Assembly (NCBI GenBank): GCA_018064605.1
Contig: JAGHUX010000007.1
Span: 62,001-126,000 of the forward strand
DNA length: 64,000 nt
Direction of reading: 5' to 3'
DNA from: Candidatus Limimorpha caballi
GTDB lineage: Bacteria > Bacteroidota > Bacteroidia > Bacteroidales > F082
Under the pieces are notes generated by a model that was not told the DNA's origin, did not search any database, and saw nothing but the letters and a program-made list of their open reading frames with translations. Position numbers and translations under genes: made by a program. Shown here in pieces: positions 27,581-37,044 of this stretch; the stretch's first letter is position 1; each line of letters opens with the position of its first letter.

Positions 27581-27588
27581 CAAAAGTA
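27581..27588 (-). promoter_or_regulatory. Bacteroidota -7 box (TACTTTTG) for the DUF151-nupG-thyA-folA run
   Basis: Exact TAnnTTTG match only 4 bp from the start codon, implying a very short or absent 5' untranslated region. Confidence 0.5.
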
Positions 27589-27744
27589 GAGAAAAATATC
27601 ATACGGAATCTGTTGCAAATAAATTTTTGTGAAATTTAATTTTTTTTGGTTGATGGAAAAGTTTTTTTTCGGAAATTTGCACCCTAAATCAAAAGCGTGA
27701 ATCATTAAATAAACTCAAATTATTAATAACTCAAATTCAATTTT

Positions 27745-29919
27745 ATGGAAAATGTAATTTATTTAGTTCTAGCGGCTTCCGTGTTGGCCTTGGGATTCGC
27801 GTTCTTCTTCTACAAGAGGATGCTGAAGGCTGACGAGGGAACGGACTTGATGAAAAAAATCGCATTGTACGTCAGAAGGGGTGCGATGGCTTATTTGAAA
27901 CAGCAATATAAGGTGGTGATTATCGTGTTCATCATCTTGGCCGCCATATTCGGCGTGATGTCGATGTTCGGCCTTCAGAACGGCTGGGTGTGGTTTGCGT
28001 TCCTCACCGGCGGTTTCTTCTCGGGTTTGGCCGGTTTCTTCGGAATGAAGACGGCCACCTACGCCTCGGCCCGCACAGCCAACGCCGCGCGTAAGTCGTT
28101 GAATGACGGCCTTCAGGTCGCGTTCCGCTCTGGCGCCGTCATGGGCCTCACCGTTGTCGGCCTCGCATTGCTCGACATCAGCGTGTGGTTCCTGGTTCTC
28201 GACCATGTCATCCCGGCAGAAAATCACCTTATTATAATTACGACGACAATGTTGACATTCGGCATGGGCGCTTCGACACAGGCTCTGTTCGCGCGTGTGG
28301 GCGGCGGCATCTACACCAAGGCCGCTGACGTCGGTGCCGACCTCGTCGGAAAGACAGAGTACAACATCCCTGAAGACGACCCGCGTAATCCCGCGACAAT
28401 CGCTGATAACGTCGGTGACAACGTCGGTGACGTCGCCGGCATGGGTGCCGACCTTTATGAGTCATACGCAGGTTCAATCCTCGCGACAGCGGCCCTCGGC
28501 GCATCAGCTTTCGCGGCAAACCAGGCAATGCAGCTCAAGGCCGTGTTCGCCCCGATGCTCATCGCGGCGGTCGGCGTGCTGCTCTCGCTCATCGGTATCT
28601 TCTTGGTAAAGACGAAAGAAGGTGCCGGCATGAAACAGCTCCTCGGCGCTTTGAGCCGCGGCACTAACACCAGCTCGGTGCTCATCGCAATCGCCACATT
28701 CGTGATCTTCTGGGCACTCGGTATCGAAAACTGGGTCGGCATCTCATTCTCGGTCGTCGTCGGTCTTCTCGCCGGCGTGATCATCGGAAAATCAACGGAA
28801 TACTATACGTCACAGACTTTCAAGCCGACTCAGAAAGTCGCTGAAAGCTCAAAGACAGGCCCTGCGACAGTCATCATCTCCGGCCTCGGCCTCGGAATGC
28901 TTTCGACAGCAATCCCGGTGGTGACGGTCGGCGTGGCAATCATCCTCGCTTATCTCTGCGCAAACGGCTTCAACGTTGAGTTCAACGCTGCAAACCTTTC
29001 AATGGGTCTCTATGGCATCGGCATCGCCGCTGTCGGCATGCTCTCGACGCTCGGCATCACACTCGCGACCGACGCTTACGGCCCCATCGCCGACAACGCT
29101 GGCGGCAACGCAGAGATGAGCGGACTCGACCCTGAAGTGCGTCAGCGCACCGACGCCCTCGACGCCCTCGGAAACACGACGGCGGCTACAGGCAAGGGCT
29201 TCGCCATCGGCTCAGCAGCTCTCACAGCTCTCGCACTCCTCGCCTCATACGTCGAGGAAATTAAAATAGCCTTGATCCGTGTCGGTCAGGATCTCCCGAA
29301 CGGCGTTGAGGCTGCAAAGGCCACACTCGTTGACTTCATGGAGGCTTACAACGTCAACCTCATGAACCCAATCGTTCTCGTCGGCGTGTTCATCGGCGCG
29401 ATGATGGCATTCGTGTTCTGCGGAATGACGATGAACGCTGTCGGCCGCGCGGCACAGAAGATGGTCGAGGAAGTGCGTCGTCAGTTCAGCACAATCAAGG
29501 GAATCCTCGAAGGCAAGGCGGAACCCGACTACGAGCGTTGCGTTGAGATCTCGACGAAAGGCGCACAGCGCGAGATGCTCGTCCCTTCAATCCTCGCAAT
29601 CGTCGTTCCTATCGCGACAGGCCTCATCCTCGGCGTTCCTGGCGTCCTCGGACTTCTCATCGGCGGCCTCTCATGCGGTTTCGTCCTCGCAGTCTTCATG
29701 GCTAACGCCGGCGGCGCATGGGACAACGCGAAGAAATATGTCGAGGAAGGCAACTTCGGTGGCAAAGGCTCTGACAATCACAAGGCTACAGTCGTCGGCG
29801 ACACTGTCGGCGACCCGTTCAAGGACACATCAGGCCCGTCATTGAACATCCTCATCAAACTTATGAGCATGGTCTCAATCGTGATGGCCGGCCTTACAGT
29901 GGCATTCCATGTTATATAA
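27745..29919 (+). CDS. hppA: Membrane-bound ion-translocating pyrophosphatase, K+-dependent type
   Basis: 724 residues, about 16 membrane segments. The pyrophosphate-binding signature is DVGADLVGKTEYNIPEDDPR then NPATIADNVGDNVGDVAGMGADL; a second set near the C-terminus is DNHKATVVGDTVGDPFKDTSG. The motif GNTTAATGKG has Ala where K+-independent enzymes have Lys (GNTTKA), marking this as the K+-dependent subfamily. Many members of that subfamily in Bacteroides-like anaerobes pump Na+, or Na+ and H+. It uses the energy of PPi hydrolysis to energise the cytoplasmic membrane. Single gene with a strong terminator. Confidence 0.95.
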   Translation: MENVIYLVLAASVLALGFAFFFYKRMLKADEGTDLMKKIALYVRRGAMAYLKQQYKVVIIVFIILAAIFGVMSMFGLQNGWVWFAFLTGGFFSGLAGFFGMKTATYASARTANAARKSLNDGLQVAFRSGAVMGLTVVGLALLDISVWFLVLDHVIPAENHLIIITTTMLTFGMGASTQALFARVGGGIYTKAADVGADLVGKTEYNIPEDDPRNPATIADNVGDNVGDVAGMGADLYESYAGSILATAALGASAFAANQAMQLKAVFAPMLIAAVGVLLSLIGIFLVKTKEGAGMKQLLGALSRGTNTSSVLIAIATFVIFWALGIENWVGISFSVVVGLLAGVIIGKSTEYYTSQTFKPTQKVAESSKTGPATVIISGLGLGMLSTAIPVVTVGVAIILAYLCANGFNVEFNAANLSMGLYGIGIAAVGMLSTLGITLATDAYGPIADNAGGNAEMSGLDPEVRQRTDALDALGNTTAATGKGFAIGSAALTALALLASYVEEIKIALIRVGQDLPNGVEAAKATLVDFMEAYNVNLMNPIVLVGVFIGAMMAFVFCGMTMNAVGRAAQKMVEEVRRQFSTIKGILEGKAEPDYERCVEISTKGAQREMLVPSILAIVVPIATGLILGVPGVLGLLIGGLSCGFVLAVFMANAGGAWDNAKKYVEEGNFGGKGSDNHKATVVGDTVGDPFKDTSGPSLNILIKLMSMVSIVMAGLTVAFHVI

Positions 29920-29952
29920 TCTGTAGTAATTATCAATAGGTTATATATTACA

Positions 29953-29988
29953 AAGAGGGGATATGGCAGAATATCCCCTCTTTTTTGC
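29953..29988 (+). terminator. Rho-independent terminator of hppA
   Basis: Perfect 12-bp stem (29953-29964 with 29971-29982), 6-base loop, T-rich tail. Confidence 0.92.
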
Positions 29989-29996
29989 TTTTTTTC

Positions 29997-30027
29997 TTTG
30001 TTTGTAAAGACTAATTGCGTATTTTTG
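29997..30027 (+). promoter_or_regulatory. Complete Bacteroidota promoter for the acyl-CoA synthetase pair
   Basis: -33 TTTG at 29997-30000, 19-bp spacer, -7 TATTTTTG at 30020-30027. The start codon is 37 bp further on. Confidence 0.75.
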
Positions 30028-30064
30028 CAGATTTGAAATTGATTTTACTTTTAAATAAAGTATT

Positions 30065-31828
30065 ATGGAAGTAAAGAGAGTTTTCGATCTGTTGCCACAT
30101 TACAAAGAGAATTTTCCCGACCAGAAAGTCGCTCTTGCGTGGAAACACGGCGGGAAATGGCAGGAATACAGCATTGACGAATATGTAGAACTGTCAGACA
30201 TTCTCAGCGGCGCGTTCATCGAACTCGGCGTGCAGCCGCAGGACAAAGTCGCCGTCATCTCAGGGAACAGGCCGGAGTGGAACATGCTCGACATGGCGAT
30301 AACCCAGATCGGGGCCGTCATGGTGCCGATTTATCCGACAATCAGCGAGGCGGATTACAAGATCATCCTGAATAATTGCGAGGCGGCGATATGCATTCTC
30401 GAAGGTGTCGTCGTGATGAACAAGATTGAATCCATCTGGCCGGAGACGCCGACACTCAAGAAGATATACACTTTCGCCAACAGGGATAAATATCCGTTTC
30501 TGGAGAATCTCATCGAACTTGGAAAGGAGCATCCTCACAAGGATGAAATCGAGAAACGCAAGTCGGATGTCAAGGAAACCGACTGTGCCACAATAATCTA
30601 CACGTCAGGGACGACAGGTGTCCCGAAAGGCGTGATGCTCTCGCACAAGAACCTGATGAGCCAGTTCAAAGGCTTCTATCATTCACGCAGCGAATGGTCC
30701 GACAAGGCGTTCAGTTTCCTGCCGATGTGCCATGCTTACGAACGTGCGCTGATTTACATGTACCACTATTGTGGGATGTCGATATATTATGCCGAGAATC
30801 TCGCGACAATCGCGGAGAATGTCGCTGAAATCCGGCCCACGATGATGTGTGCCGTCCCGCGAGTCCTGGAAAAGTTCTACGACAAGATCAACAATGCGGG
30901 CAGGAACATGAAAGGCATCGACAAACTCGTCTTCCGCTGGGCCATGAATGTTGCCGAACATTATAAGATAGAGAAGCAGTCGCCGTTTTACAAACGCAGG
31001 CTTGCTTTGGCCAACAAGTTGGTTTTCAACAATATAAAAAACAAAATCGGTTTCGACAGGTTTGATGTCATCGTGTCGGGGGCCGCTGCCATCTCGAAAA
31101 AGGTCAGCGCGTTCTTCTCGGCCATCGGCATCACCCTGATTGAGGGCTACGGCCTGACGGAGACGTCGCCGGTGATCACGGTTGGCACGAGGAAGAGATA
31201 CGGGCGCGAAGTGGGCTTCGTCGGTGAACCGCTCCCTGGTGTCGAGGTGAAGCTGACGGACGACAACGAGATCATCTGCCGCGGGCACAACGTCATGATG
31301 GGCTATTACAAACAACCCGAGCTTACGGCCGAAGTCATCGACAAGGACGGCTGGTTCCACACCGGCGACCTCGGGCGTTTCAACAAGCACGGCCTGCTTC
31401 AGATCACAGGGCGCATGAAGAACCTCTTCAAGACATCGCTCGGGAAATACATCAACCCGGACCTCGTCGAGGCGAAATTCATGACATCACATTTCATCGA
31501 ACAGATCATAGTGCTCGGCGAGAACCAGAAATTCGCCGCCGCCATAATACGCCCCGACTTCGCCTTCCTGAAAGAATGGTGCCGTCGTCATGAGATACAG
31601 TTTACGACAAATGCCGAAATGGTTCATAATGAGGAGGTTGTCAAACGTTTCAGCAAGGAGATCAAGCATCTGAACGAGTCGCTCGGCGAAGTCGAGAAGG
31701 TGAAGCGTTTCGAGCTTGTCGCCGACGACTGGACAACGGCATCGGGCATCCTCACCCCGACGATGAAACTGAAACGCATGGTCGTCATGAGAAGATACGA
31801 GAATCTGATGAACAAACTTTTCAACTAA
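30065..31828 (+). CDS. Long-chain acyl-CoA synthetase (AMP-forming), copy 1
   Basis: 587 residues of the ANL superfamily. P-loop motif TIIYTSGTTGVPKGVMLSH, motif GYGLTETSPVI, hinge region DGWFHTGDLGRF, and catalytic-Lys region KNLFKTSLGKYINP. It activates fatty acids to acyl-CoA through an acyl-adenylate. The chain-length preference is not readable. A near-identical architecture follows after 35 bp, so this is a tandem pair in one operon. Confidence 0.9.
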   Translation: MEVKRVFDLLPHYKENFPDQKVALAWKHGGKWQEYSIDEYVELSDILSGAFIELGVQPQDKVAVISGNRPEWNMLDMAITQIGAVMVPIYPTISEADYKIILNNCEAAICILEGVVVMNKIESIWPETPTLKKIYTFANRDKYPFLENLIELGKEHPHKDEIEKRKSDVKETDCATIIYTSGTTGVPKGVMLSHKNLMSQFKGFYHSRSEWSDKAFSFLPMCHAYERALIYMYHYCGMSIYYAENLATIAENVAEIRPTMMCAVPRVLEKFYDKINNAGRNMKGIDKLVFRWAMNVAEHYKIEKQSPFYKRRLALANKLVFNNIKNKIGFDRFDVIVSGAAAISKKVSAFFSAIGITLIEGYGLTETSPVITVGTRKRYGREVGFVGEPLPGVEVKLTDDNEIICRGHNVMMGYYKQPELTAEVIDKDGWFHTGDLGRFNKHGLLQITGRMKNLFKTSLGKYINPDLVEAKFMTSHFIEQIIVLGENQKFAAAIIRPDFAFLKEWCRRHEIQFTTNAEMVHNEEVVKRFSKEIKHLNESLGEVEKVKRFELVADDWTTASGILTPTMKLKRMVVMRRYENLMNKLFN

Positions 31829-31863
31829 GAAAATTATTACGTGCAGAATAAAAATTTACTACC

Positions 31864-33627
31864 ATGGAAGTTAAAAGAGTTTTTGATTTGCTGCCTTACT
31901 ACAAGGAGAACTATCCTGACCAGCAGGTCGCGTTGGCAGGTAAGGTGAATGGTAGCTGGCGAAAATACAGCATCGACGAATATATAGAATGTGCGAACTG
32001 GCTCAGCGGCGCGTTCATCGAGCTCGGAGTGCAGCCGCAGGACAAAATCGCGGTCATCTGCGGAAACCGTCCGGAGTGGAACATCCTCGACATGGCGATA
32101 ACGCAGATCGGAGCCGTCATGGTCCCCATATATCCGACAATCAGCGAGGACGACTACAGGGTGATCCTGAACAACTGCGAGGCTCACATCTGCCTGCTCG
32201 AAGGCATCGCCGTGATGAACAAGATCGAGGCGATAATGCCCGACACGCCGACGCTGAAAAGCATCTACACCTTCGTTGACAGAGGCAAGTACCCGTTTTT
32301 CGCCAACCTCGTCGAACTCGGGAGGGAGCATCCGCACGCGGAGGAGGTCGAGCGGAGGAAGAACGCCGTCGATGAGATGTCGTGCGCCACGATAATTTAC
32401 ACGTCGGGGACGACGGGTGTGCCGAAAGGCGTGATGCTCTCGCACCACAACCTGATGAACCAGTTCAAGAATTTCTGCCAGACACCGTCGCCATGGTCGA
32501 AGACGGCCTACAGCTTCCTGCCGGTCTGCCACGCCTACGAACGCGCCCTCATATACATGTACCATTATCTGGGGATGTCGATATACTACGCCGAAAGCAT
32601 CGCCACCATCGCCGACAACATGAAGGAGATCCATCCGACGATGATGTGCGCCGTGCCGCGCATCCTTGAGAAGTTCTACGACAAGATATACAGCTCCGGC
32701 AAGAACATGAAGGGCTTGTCGAGGGTGATATTCTATTGGGCGATGAATCTGACCGAGAGATACAGCATAGAAAACCGCTCGAAACTGTACGACCTCAAGC
32801 TGAAATTCGCCGACAAGATGGTTTACAGCAAGATACGAGAGAAACTCGGCGCGGAGAATTTCGACATCATCGTCTCTGGCGCCGCCTCCATCACCAAGAA
32901 AATCAGCGGGTTCTTCTCGGCGATCAAGATGCCGGTCTTCGAGGGCTACGGCCTCACGGAGACCTCACCGGTCATCTCGGTGAGCGCGAGAGGGAAATAC
33001 GGCAGGGAAGTCGGCGCCGTCGGACGTCCGCTGCCCGGCGTCGAAGTGAAAATCGATGACAGCGGCGAGATCATCTGCCGAGGCCATAACGTCATGATGG
33101 GCTATTACAAACAGCCGGAACTCACGGCCGAAGTCATCGACAAGGACGGCTGGTTCCACACCGGCGACCTCGGACATTTCGATGAGAACGGCCTGCTGTT
33201 CATCACCGGACGCAAGAAGAACCTGTTCAAGACCTCCCTCGGGAAATACATCAACCCAGATGTCATCGAAGGCAAGTTCGTCAATTCAGGCTTCATCGAG
33301 AATATCGTGGTGCTTGGCGAAGGCCAGAAGTTCGCCGCAGCACTGATCCGCCCCGACTTCGCATTCCTTGCCGGCTGGTGCAGGAAACACTCGATAAAAT
33401 ACACCTCCGACGCGGAGATGATCTGTAATGAAGAAGTGATGAAACGTTTCAACAAAGAAGTGAAACGCCTGAACGAATCGCTCGGTGAAGTGGAGAAGAT
33501 AAAGAAATTCGAACTCATCGCCGATGAATGGTCAATCGCGAACGGCATAATGACCCCGACTCTGAAAGTGAAGAGGAAAGCCGTGATGGAGAAATATTGC
33601 GACCTCATTGACAAGATGTTCAAATAG
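31864..33627 (+). CDS. Long-chain acyl-CoA synthetase (AMP-forming), copy 2
   Basis: 587 residues, exactly the length of copy 1 and alignable end to end (both begin MEVKRVFDLLPxYKEN and end near KR.VVM..Y..L..K.F). Motifs: TIIYTSGTTGVPKGVMLSH, GYGLTETSPVI, DGWFHTGDLGHF, KNLFKTSLGKYINP. It arose by tandem duplication; differences are concentrated in the middle of the protein, which may mean a different substrate range. An 11-bp stem terminator follows. Confidence 0.9.
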   Translation: MEVKRVFDLLPYYKENYPDQQVALAGKVNGSWRKYSIDEYIECANWLSGAFIELGVQPQDKIAVICGNRPEWNILDMAITQIGAVMVPIYPTISEDDYRVILNNCEAHICLLEGIAVMNKIEAIMPDTPTLKSIYTFVDRGKYPFFANLVELGREHPHAEEVERRKNAVDEMSCATIIYTSGTTGVPKGVMLSHHNLMNQFKNFCQTPSPWSKTAYSFLPVCHAYERALIYMYHYLGMSIYYAESIATIADNMKEIHPTMMCAVPRILEKFYDKIYSSGKNMKGLSRVIFYWAMNLTERYSIENRSKLYDLKLKFADKMVYSKIREKLGAENFDIIVSGAASITKKISGFFSAIKMPVFEGYGLTETSPVISVSARGKYGREVGAVGRPLPGVEVKIDDSGEIICRGHNVMMGYYKQPELTAEVIDKDGWFHTGDLGHFDENGLLFITGRKKNLFKTSLGKYINPDVIEGKFVNSGFIENIVVLGEGQKFAAALIRPDFAFLAGWCRKHSIKYTSDAEMICNEEVMKRFNKEVKRLNESLGEVEKIKKFELIADEWSIANGIMTPTLKVKRKAVMEKYCDLIDKMFK

Positions 33628-33661
33628 TCGTAATATCGAAACGATTTGATATTCAATAAAT

Positions 33662-33704
33662 ACGCCTTTCGCTGATTCATGGAGGCGAGAGGCGTGTCTT
33701 TTTT
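33662..33704 (+). terminator. Rho-independent terminator of the acyl-CoA synthetase operon
   Basis: Stem 33662-33672 with 33685-33695 (11 bp, one G-U) followed by a T run at 33697-33704. Confidence 0.88.
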
Positions 33705-33739
33705 CCCGCAAGAATCAAGCAAATGTGCCGGGGAGAACT

Positions 33740-33747
33740 TATTTTTG
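33740..33747 (+). promoter_or_regulatory. Bacteroidota -7 box (TATTTTTG) for the TIGR04076 gene
   Basis: Exact consensus, 17 bp before the ATG at 33765. It rules out the in-frame ATG at 33723, which lies upstream of it. Confidence 0.65.
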
Positions 33748-33764
33748 CAACTAAATTGTTTGTC

Positions 33765-34079
33765 ATGAAAAAAGTGAAAATCACCGTTGTCCGCAAGGCC
33801 TGCTACAACGACCTGATGGAGAAATACGAGAATCCGATAGAACACGCCTGCGACATGGCTGAAGGCAAGGTGTTCATTGCCAACGGCTGGCAACGCCCCG
33901 ATGGATTGTGCGAGAGCGCATGGGAGGTCATGTCGCCTTTCGTGATGACACTGGCGCACGGCGGCAAGAACTTTTACGACGGCTGGATGAAAAACGAGAA
34001 GTCGGCGATGATCTCATGCAACGACGGCTTCCGCCCCGTCAGCTTCCTGATCGAGGCATTGGACGAAGAAACAGATTAA
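33765..34079 (+). CDS. TIGR04076 family protein
   Basis: 104 residues. KKVKITVVRKACYNDLMEKY, a short Cys-containing segment (HACDMAEGKVFI), PDGLCESAWEVM and SCNDGFRPVSFLIEALD fit the TIGR04076 pattern of small proteins with conserved Cys and aromatic residues. The function is not known. The start is set by the -7 box at 33740-33747. Confidence 0.75.
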   Translation: MKKVKITVVRKACYNDLMEKYENPIEHACDMAEGKVFIANGWQRPDGLCESAWEVMSPFVMTLAHGGKNFYDGWMKNEKSAMISCNDGFRPVSFLIEALDEETD

Positions 34080-34082
34080 TCT

Positions 34083-34127
34083 ATTCGTGTTATTCGTGTA
34101 ATTCGTGTAATTCGTGTAATTCGTGGT
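34083..34127. repeat. Five 9-bp tandem units (ATTCGTGTA family)
   Basis: Consecutive units ATTCGTGTT, three of ATTCGTGTA, then ATTCGTGGT, ending GGTGAAAAA. Same family as the array at 24295-24321. It lies directly upstream of the ABC-F gene. Confidence 0.8.
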
Positions 34128-34144
34128 GAAAAACATTCGTGGTT

Positions 34145-36001
34145 ATGAACTATCTTTCAGTTGAAAATTTATCCAAGGCATTCAGCGACAAGCTGCTGTT
34201 CGAGAACCTCTCTTTCGGGATAGAGAAAGGCGACAAGACCGCCTTGATCGCCGCCAACGGCACCGGCAAAAGCACGATGATGCGCATCCTCGTCGGAAAG
34301 GAAGAGGCCGACGGCGGGAAAATCGCCTTCAACGAGGGCGTGCGTGTCGGCTACCTCGAACAGCTCCCGCAATTCGACCCGAATCTCACCATCGATGATG
34401 TCATCTCCACAGGCCACACCGACATCATGCGCGTCATCAGGAACTACGAGGAAGCTCTTGTTAATCAGACGAATCTTGAAAAGGCGATGGCGGCGATGGA
34501 CGCGAACCAGGCGTGGGACTACGAGCTTCGCCTGAAACAGCTCCTCTCCACCTTTGAAATCAACGACCTGAGCCAGAAAGTCGGGACGCTGTCGGGCGGA
34601 CAGGTGAAACGACTCGCCTTGGCCATGGTGCTCCTCGATGACCCTGACATGCTTTTTCTCGACGAGCCGACGAACCATCTCGACATGCAGATGGTGGAAT
34701 GGCTCGAAAACTATCTCACGCAGTCGAACGTCACGCTGTTCATGGTGACGCACGACCGCTATTTCCTTGACAGAGTGTGCAATAAGATTCTGGAGATGTA
34801 TCACGGCGTCGTCTATACGCACAACGGGAACTTCGACTATTACGTCAGGAAGAGCCGCGAGCGCGAGGAGAACAAACGCGTCGCCGCAGAGAAAGCAGGT
34901 CAGATGGTGAAGCACGAACTCGAATGGATCCGCGCCACCCCGCAGGCCCGCACAGGCAAGTCACGCGCCCGCATCGACGCGTTCTACGACCTCAAGGAGA
35001 AAGCCAAGATGATACGCGACCACACCGAGATTCAGTTTGGCGTCGATATGCAACGCCTCGGCGGAAAGATTCTTGAGATGCACAACGTCACGAAAAAATA
35101 CGATAATACGTTTATCCTCAAAGACTTCGACTATATCTTCAAACGCGGCGAACGCATCGGGATAGTCGGAAAAAACGGCATCGGGAAATCCACGTTCCTA
35201 AATATGATCACCGGCAGCGAGCCCTGCGACTCGGGGACGATAACAACCGGACAGACCGTCGTTTACGGCTATTACACGCAAGGCGGCATCAAGTTCGATG
35301 AAAACATGACCGTGCTCGACACGATCCGCAACATCGCCGAGGTGGTCCACTACGGAAAGGACTGCGTATATACCGCCGACAAGCTCCTCGCGCATTTCAT
35401 GTTCCCTTACACCATGCACCGCCAGCCCGTCTCGCTGCTGAGCGGCGGCGAGAAACGACGACTCTATCTGCTCACGATTCTGATGAGCAACCCGAACTTC
35501 CTTATACTCGACGAGCCGACTAACGACCTGGATATCTTGACGTTGCAGAAACTTGAAGATTTCCTCAAAGACTATAAAGGATGCCTGATCGTCGTCTCAC
35601 ACGACCGCTATTTCCTCGACCAGACCGTCGATCAGCTCTTCGTCTTTGAAGGCGACGGCAAGGTGAAAGGCTTCATGGGGAATTATTCGCAGTATCACGA
35701 GTGGCTCGTCGAGAAATCTAAAGAAGAACATAAGATTCAGGCGGCGGCGAAATCCGACACCCGCGAGAACCGCCCTTCCGCGACCGAGCGCAACAGGAAA
35801 CGCTCGTTCAAGGAACAAAAAGAATATGAGCAACTCGCCATCGACATCGAAAACCTCGAAAACGAAAAGATAGAACTCACATCAAGACTTGAAAATCAGA
35901 CTGATTATCAGGAGATTGACAAAATCGGCAAACGTCTGAACGAAATAAACGATTTGCTTGACGAGAAGGAGTTAAGATGGCTGGAATTGGATGAAATATA
36001 A
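34145..36001 (+). CDS. ABC-F family ATPase, Uup-like
   Basis: 618 residues with two ATP-binding cassettes and no membrane segment. First cassette: Walker A ANGTGKST, signature LSGGQVKRLALAMVLL, Walker B MLFLDEPTNHLD. Second: GKNGIGKST, LSGGEKRRLYLLTILM, FLILDEPTNDLD. A linker (P-site tRNA interaction motif region, residues ~240-290) lies between them and a coiled-coil C-terminal domain at the end (YEQLAIDIENLENEK), as in Uup. ABC-F proteins act on the ribosome; Uup also affects DNA branched structures. The ATG at 34145 is chosen over a GTG at 34139, two codons upstream. Confidence 0.92.
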   Translation: MNYLSVENLSKAFSDKLLFENLSFGIEKGDKTALIAANGTGKSTMMRILVGKEEADGGKIAFNEGVRVGYLEQLPQFDPNLTIDDVISTGHTDIMRVIRNYEEALVNQTNLEKAMAAMDANQAWDYELRLKQLLSTFEINDLSQKVGTLSGGQVKRLALAMVLLDDPDMLFLDEPTNHLDMQMVEWLENYLTQSNVTLFMVTHDRYFLDRVCNKILEMYHGVVYTHNGNFDYYVRKSREREENKRVAAEKAGQMVKHELEWIRATPQARTGKSRARIDAFYDLKEKAKMIRDHTEIQFGVDMQRLGGKILEMHNVTKKYDNTFILKDFDYIFKRGERIGIVGKNGIGKSTFLNMITGSEPCDSGTITTGQTVVYGYYTQGGIKFDENMTVLDTIRNIAEVVHYGKDCVYTADKLLAHFMFPYTMHRQPVSLLSGGEKRRLYLLTILMSNPNFLILDEPTNDLDILTLQKLEDFLKDYKGCLIVVSHDRYFLDQTVDQLFVFEGDGKVKGFMGNYSQYHEWLVEKSKEEHKIQAAAKSDTRENRPSATERNRKRSFKEQKEYEQLAIDIENLENEKIELTSRLENQTDYQEIDKIGKRLNEINDLLDEKELRWLELDEI

Positions 36002-36031
36002 GAATCATAGTAATAATCAAAATTTTGAGAC

Positions 36032-37042
36032 ATGGAAAATCAAAACAAAGGTGAAATTGTAATCTATCAGACTAATGATGGACTTACGAAAATTGACGTA
36101 AAATTTGAAAATGAAACGGTATGGCTGACGCAAGAACAGATGGCTGAATTATTTCAGCGTGATAAATCTGTAATAACGCGTCATATACTAAATATTTACA
36201 AAGAGGGTGAACTGTTGCAGGAAAGTACAAGTGCAAAATTTGCATTCGTACCTGATACACGAGAACGAAGCTATGAGATTACATATTATAATCTTGATGT
36301 AATTATCTCGGTTGGTTATCGTGTGAGATCTCTTCGTGGAACGCAATTTCGTCAATGGGCGACTCAGCGTATTCATGAATATCTGATTAAAGGCTTCACA
36401 CTTGACGACCAGCGACTTAAGGGTAATGGCGGCGGAAATTATTGGTATGAGTTGTTGAATCGTATCCGCGATATTCGTTCATCAGAGAAAGTGCTTTACC
36501 GTCAGGTTCTTGACCTCTATGCTACGAGTGTTGATTATAACCCAAAGGCTGACGAGTCGATAGAATTTTTCAAAATAGTGCAAAACAAATTGCATTTTGC
36601 GGCGCACGGACATACAGCAGCCGAATTGATATATGAACGTGCCAATGCAGAAAAGCCTTTTATGGGTCTTTTGTCTTTTTCTGGCGGCTATCCGACAAAG
36701 AAAGATATATCGGTGGCGAAAAATTATCTTTCAGAAACTGAACTAAAAATACTGAACAACCTTGTTTCGGGATATTTTGATTTTGCCGAAATCAGTGCCA
36801 TAGAACACAAACCGATGTATATGCACGATTACATTCAGCAACTTGATACTATACTCTCTTCTAATGGAAGACAACTGCTTACTGGATCCGGCACTGTAAG
36901 TCACATTGCAGCGATGGAAAAGGCTAATGAAGAGTATAAGAAGTTCGTTGCGAACACCGTTAGTCCTGTGGAGGAAGCATATCTGCAGACCATTAATGAA
37001 GTCGCGAAATTGGCAAAGAAAAATAGTAAAGGAAATAAATAA
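36032..37042 (+). CDS. RhuM family protein
   Basis: 336 residues. Matches RhuM, first named in a Salmonella pathogenicity island and common in mobile or defence regions. The N-terminal helix-turn-helix-like part is VWLTQEQMAELFQRDKSVI and RHILNIYKEGEL; then SYEITYYNLDVIISVGYRV and RQWATQRIHEYLIKGF. The C-terminal half resembles a Fic/death-on-curing-associated domain (FAAHGHTAAELIYERA). The molecular role is not established. It is more AT-rich than the neighbouring housekeeping genes, suggesting acquisition. A DUF2750 gene follows after 2 bp. Confidence 0.85.
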   Translation: MENQNKGEIVIYQTNDGLTKIDVKFENETVWLTQEQMAELFQRDKSVITRHILNIYKEGELLQESTSAKFAFVPDTRERSYEITYYNLDVIISVGYRVRSLRGTQFRQWATQRIHEYLIKGFTLDDQRLKGNGGGNYWYELLNRIRDIRSSEKVLYRQVLDLYATSVDYNPKADESIEFFKIVQNKLHFAAHGHTAAELIYERANAEKPFMGLLSFSGGYPTKKDISVAKNYLSETELKILNNLVSGYFDFAEISAIEHKPMYMHDYIQQLDTILSSNGRQLLTGSGTVSHIAAMEKANEEYKKFVANTVSPVEEAYLQTINEVAKLAKKNSKGNK

Positions 37043-37044
37043 CT

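Noticed and set aside
30065-33627. Assembly duplication of one acyl-CoA synthetase gene
   Set aside because: The two copies differ throughout at nucleotide and protein level, so they are real paralogues.
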